Part shown: positions 62,729 through 64,000 of the stretch, piece by piece
How the letters are laid out: each line of letters opens with the position of its first letter
How positions within the stretch are numbered: the stretch's first letter is position 1
Assembly (NCBI GenBank): GCA_049603715.1
Contig: JBMYSW010000016.1
Location: forward strand, 1 to 64,000
DNA: 64,000 nt
Reading direction: 5' to 3'
Source: Pontibacterium sp049603715
GTDB taxonomy: Bacteria > Pseudomonadota > Gammaproteobacteria > Pseudomonadales > Balneatricaceae
Notes under the pieces: model-generated
Told to the model about the DNA's origin: nothing
Seen by the model: the letters and a program-made list of their open reading frames with translations, nothing else
Databases searched by the model: none
Translations under genes and position numbers: made by a program

Positions 62729-63013
62729 ATCCAAGCATAGAGTTCACCGGCTGAGAGTAAACCGAGTAACGATATAGCAAACGCATGTTGTCGAGCTGGT
62801 GTTACGCTTGAAGGGGGAGGAGCCCTCCTTCACTTAAAACCAGCCGCAACTGTTTGCGTTAGCGTGCCGAGCTACCCATGCTAGCAGCCCCTCCTAAAAC
62901 CACCCCAACCCTCATCCTAATTTCTATGCTTTAATAAACGAACTCTAACAACCCAAGCACCGCCGCCCAGCAAACTACTTCACTAATAAAAATAAAACCA
63001 AGAGGCACACCCC
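62729..63013. other. Intergenic region after the polymerase gene
   Basis: Holds the nested inverted-repeat element at 62777-62857 (listed separately), then pyrimidine-rich sequence (about 62885-62930) without recognised signals, and the start region of the SDR gene. Confidence 0.5.
62777..62857 (+). repeat. 81-base nested stem element downstream of the polymerase gene
   Basis: Four collinear nested arm pairs: GCAAAC (62777-62782)/GTTTGC (62852-62857), GTTG (62787-62790)/CAAC (62847-62850), CTGGT (62796-62800)/ACCAG (62839-62843) and GAAGGGGG (62810-62817)/CCC-T-CCTTC (62823-62831, one bulge). Together they fold one long imperfect hairpin. No U-tract follows, so it is not a standard terminator. 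Candidates: non-coding RNA partner of the RT system, or a recombination site. Confidence 0.6.
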
Positions 63014-63796
63014 ATGGACACCAACTCTTCTCCTTCCACCCAGCCTGAATGGGCGATATACCCTTCACTGAAAGACCGCGTTGTTATTGTCACTGGCGGG
63101 GCGTCGGGCATCGGTGCAGATATGGTGCGAGCCTTTGTTGCACAGGGCGCGAAGGTAGCGTTTTTAGATAAAAATGCCGAAGCGGCTAATGCGTTGGTTA
63201 AAGAGCTGGATGGTCGTTGTCATTTTGAGGCTACGGACTTAACCGATATCGAAGGGCTTAAGGCTGCCATCGCCAATATCCATAAGCGCCTTGGTAAGGT
63301 GAGTGTGTTGGTCAATAACGCGGCCCACGACGATCGTCATGATTGGCGAACTGTGACCGAGGAGTATTGGGATGAGCGTTTTGCCACCAACCTACGGCAT
63401 CAATTTTTTGCCATTCAAGCCGTGGCGCCGGGCATGATGGAGTTGGGTAAAGGCTCGATTATCAACATTGGCTCTAACTCTTGGTGGGAGGCAGGCGGTG
63501 ACTTTCCTGCTTATACCACGGCTAAGTCGGCGGTGCATGGCCTTACGCGTACCATGGCTCGCGAGCTTGGCGAATATGGAATTCGCGTCAATGCGGTGGT
63601 GCCCGGTTGGATTATGACTGAACGACAAAAGCAACTGTGGGTGACAGACGAGGCGCTTAATAAGCAGCTTGAACGTCAGTGCTTACACACCCCGATAGGT
63701 CCTATTTACGTTGCCCGTATGGTGTTGTTCCTTGCCTCCGACGATGCAGGCATGTGTACTGCCAGCAACTTTATGGTGGATGCTGGCTCGATTTAA
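63014..63796 (+). CDS. Short-chain dehydrogenase/reductase
   Basis: 260-residue classical SDR: cofactor motif 'VTGGASGIGADM' (TGxxxGIG), 'LVNNAAHD' (NNAA), catalytic Ser in 'NIGSNSWWEAGG' and Tyr-x3-Lys in 'YTTAKSAVHGLTRTMAREL'. 'FLDKN' with Asp after strand 2 points to NAD. Similar to sugar or sugar-acid dehydrogenases; substrate not determinable. Return to ordinary base composition after the A+T-rich RT operon. Confidence 0.88.
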   Translation: MDTNSSPSTQPEWAIYPSLKDRVVIVTGGASGIGADMVRAFVAQGAKVAFLDKNAEAANALVKELDGRCHFEATDLTDIEGLKAAIANIHKRLGKVSVLVNNAAHDDRHDWRTVTEEYWDERFATNLRHQFFAIQAVAPGMMELGKGSIINIGSNSWWEAGGDFPAYTTAKSAVHGLTRTMARELGEYGIRVNAVVPGWIMTERQKQLWVTDEALNKQLERQCLHTPIGPIYVARMVLFLASDDAGMCTASNFMVDAGSI

Positions 63797-63838
63797 GTAA
63801 AACCCTTATCGCAAAACTGAGTGCCAAAGACTTAGAAC

Positions 63839-64000
63839 ATGAAGCTCCTAACCTTCGCTTTTTTCGTACTTTTTTCCATTAGCTCACAGGCATCGTGTGT
63901 CGTGTTGCTGCATGGCCTTGCACGAACAGCCGACTCGATGGAAACCCTTGAAGAGGCGCTTTTAAGTGAAGGTTTTTTTACGGTAAACGAAGGCTATCCT
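63839..64000 (+). CDS. Alpha/beta-hydrolase or lipase, N-terminal fragment (runs off window)
   Basis: Open from ATG at 63839 to the window end (54 codons). Signal peptide ('KLLTFAFFVLFSISSQAS'), then 'CVVLLHGLARTADSMETLEEALLSEGF', the oxyanion/HG start of secreted lipase-like hydrolases. The rest lies outside the window. Confidence 0.65.
   Translation, partial: MKLLTFAFFVLFSISSQASCVVLLHGLARTADSMETLEEALLSEGFFTVNEGYP

Noticed and set aside
62777..62857. Integron attC site
   Set aside because: The overall nested shape is similar, but neither end matches the RYYYAAC / GTTRRRY core sites and no integrase is present in the window.
62777..62857. Rho-independent terminator
   Set aside because: No U-tract follows any of the stems.

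Overview
The window reads as chromosome of a free-living, probably marine or aquatic, heterotrophic gammaproteobacterium. Pointers are the nadK / phosphoesterase / rhomboid / DUF1315 / DUF2797 / pepN block shared with Pseudomonas and relatives, plus syd, yajG, yacL (UPF0231) and pspFABC. I cannot fix the genus. One 98-base run of N (4935-5032) interrupts a tandem tRNA array, so the window comes from a scaffolded assembly.

Layout. 0.1-4.2 kb: housekeeping genes (alaA, msrB, a Tag-like glycosylase, yajG, syd). 4.5-5.1 kb: tRNA-Asp/tRNA-Val array with the gap. 5.4-7.7 kb: a PAS-GGDEF cyclase, a tiny acidic ORF and a PLP enzyme. 7.9-14.6 kb: the nadK-to-pepN block. 15.6-20.1 kb: a DUF938 methyltransferase and a NosP/NahK-like pair (FIST sensor plus hybrid histidine kinase). 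20.3-21.6 kb: a LuxR-type regulator and a C-x3-C-W rhodanese-like protein of the quinoprotein system. 22.6-25.6 kb: pspF divergent from a sigma-54-driven pspABC. 25.7-27.3 kb: an Aer-like receptor.

27.4-38.3 kb is a near-complete PQQ-dependent alcohol oxidation locus: ABC exporter, beta-propeller and ABC-type binding protein on the minus strand. On the plus strand are two small secreted proteins, cytochrome c-550 (PedF-like), a second binding protein, a SoxYZ-like carrier, a zinc metallohydrolase and the quinoprotein dehydrogenase. The dehydrogenase has the Asp-x-Asp signature of lanthanide-using enzymes. The NO-sensing pair, the LuxR regulator and the C-x3-C-W protein probably belong to the same physiology. 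38.4-45.0 kb holds yaiI-like, a zinc alcohol dehydrogenase with a divergent AraC regulator, yacL, katG and a P460-like cytochrome.

45.4-62.9 kb is an accessory, defence-rich segment. It contains a HicA-like/HTH gene pair, a complete type I-E CRISPR-Cas locus (cas3-cas8e-cse2-cas7-cas5-cas6e-cas1-cas2) with a 17-repeat array, an ACR3 arsenite pump with a phosphatase, and a lipoprotein hydrolase. It ends in the most interesting object: a visibly A+T-rich two-gene operon encoding an uncharacterised reverse transcriptase translationally coupled to a stripped-down family A DNA polymerase. That operon has an extended -10 promoter, a roughly 140-base structured leader and an 81-base nested stem element just downstream. 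I read it as a candidate two-polymerase defence (DRT-like) or retroelement system. The window closes with an SDR dehydrogenase and the start of an alpha/beta hydrolase.
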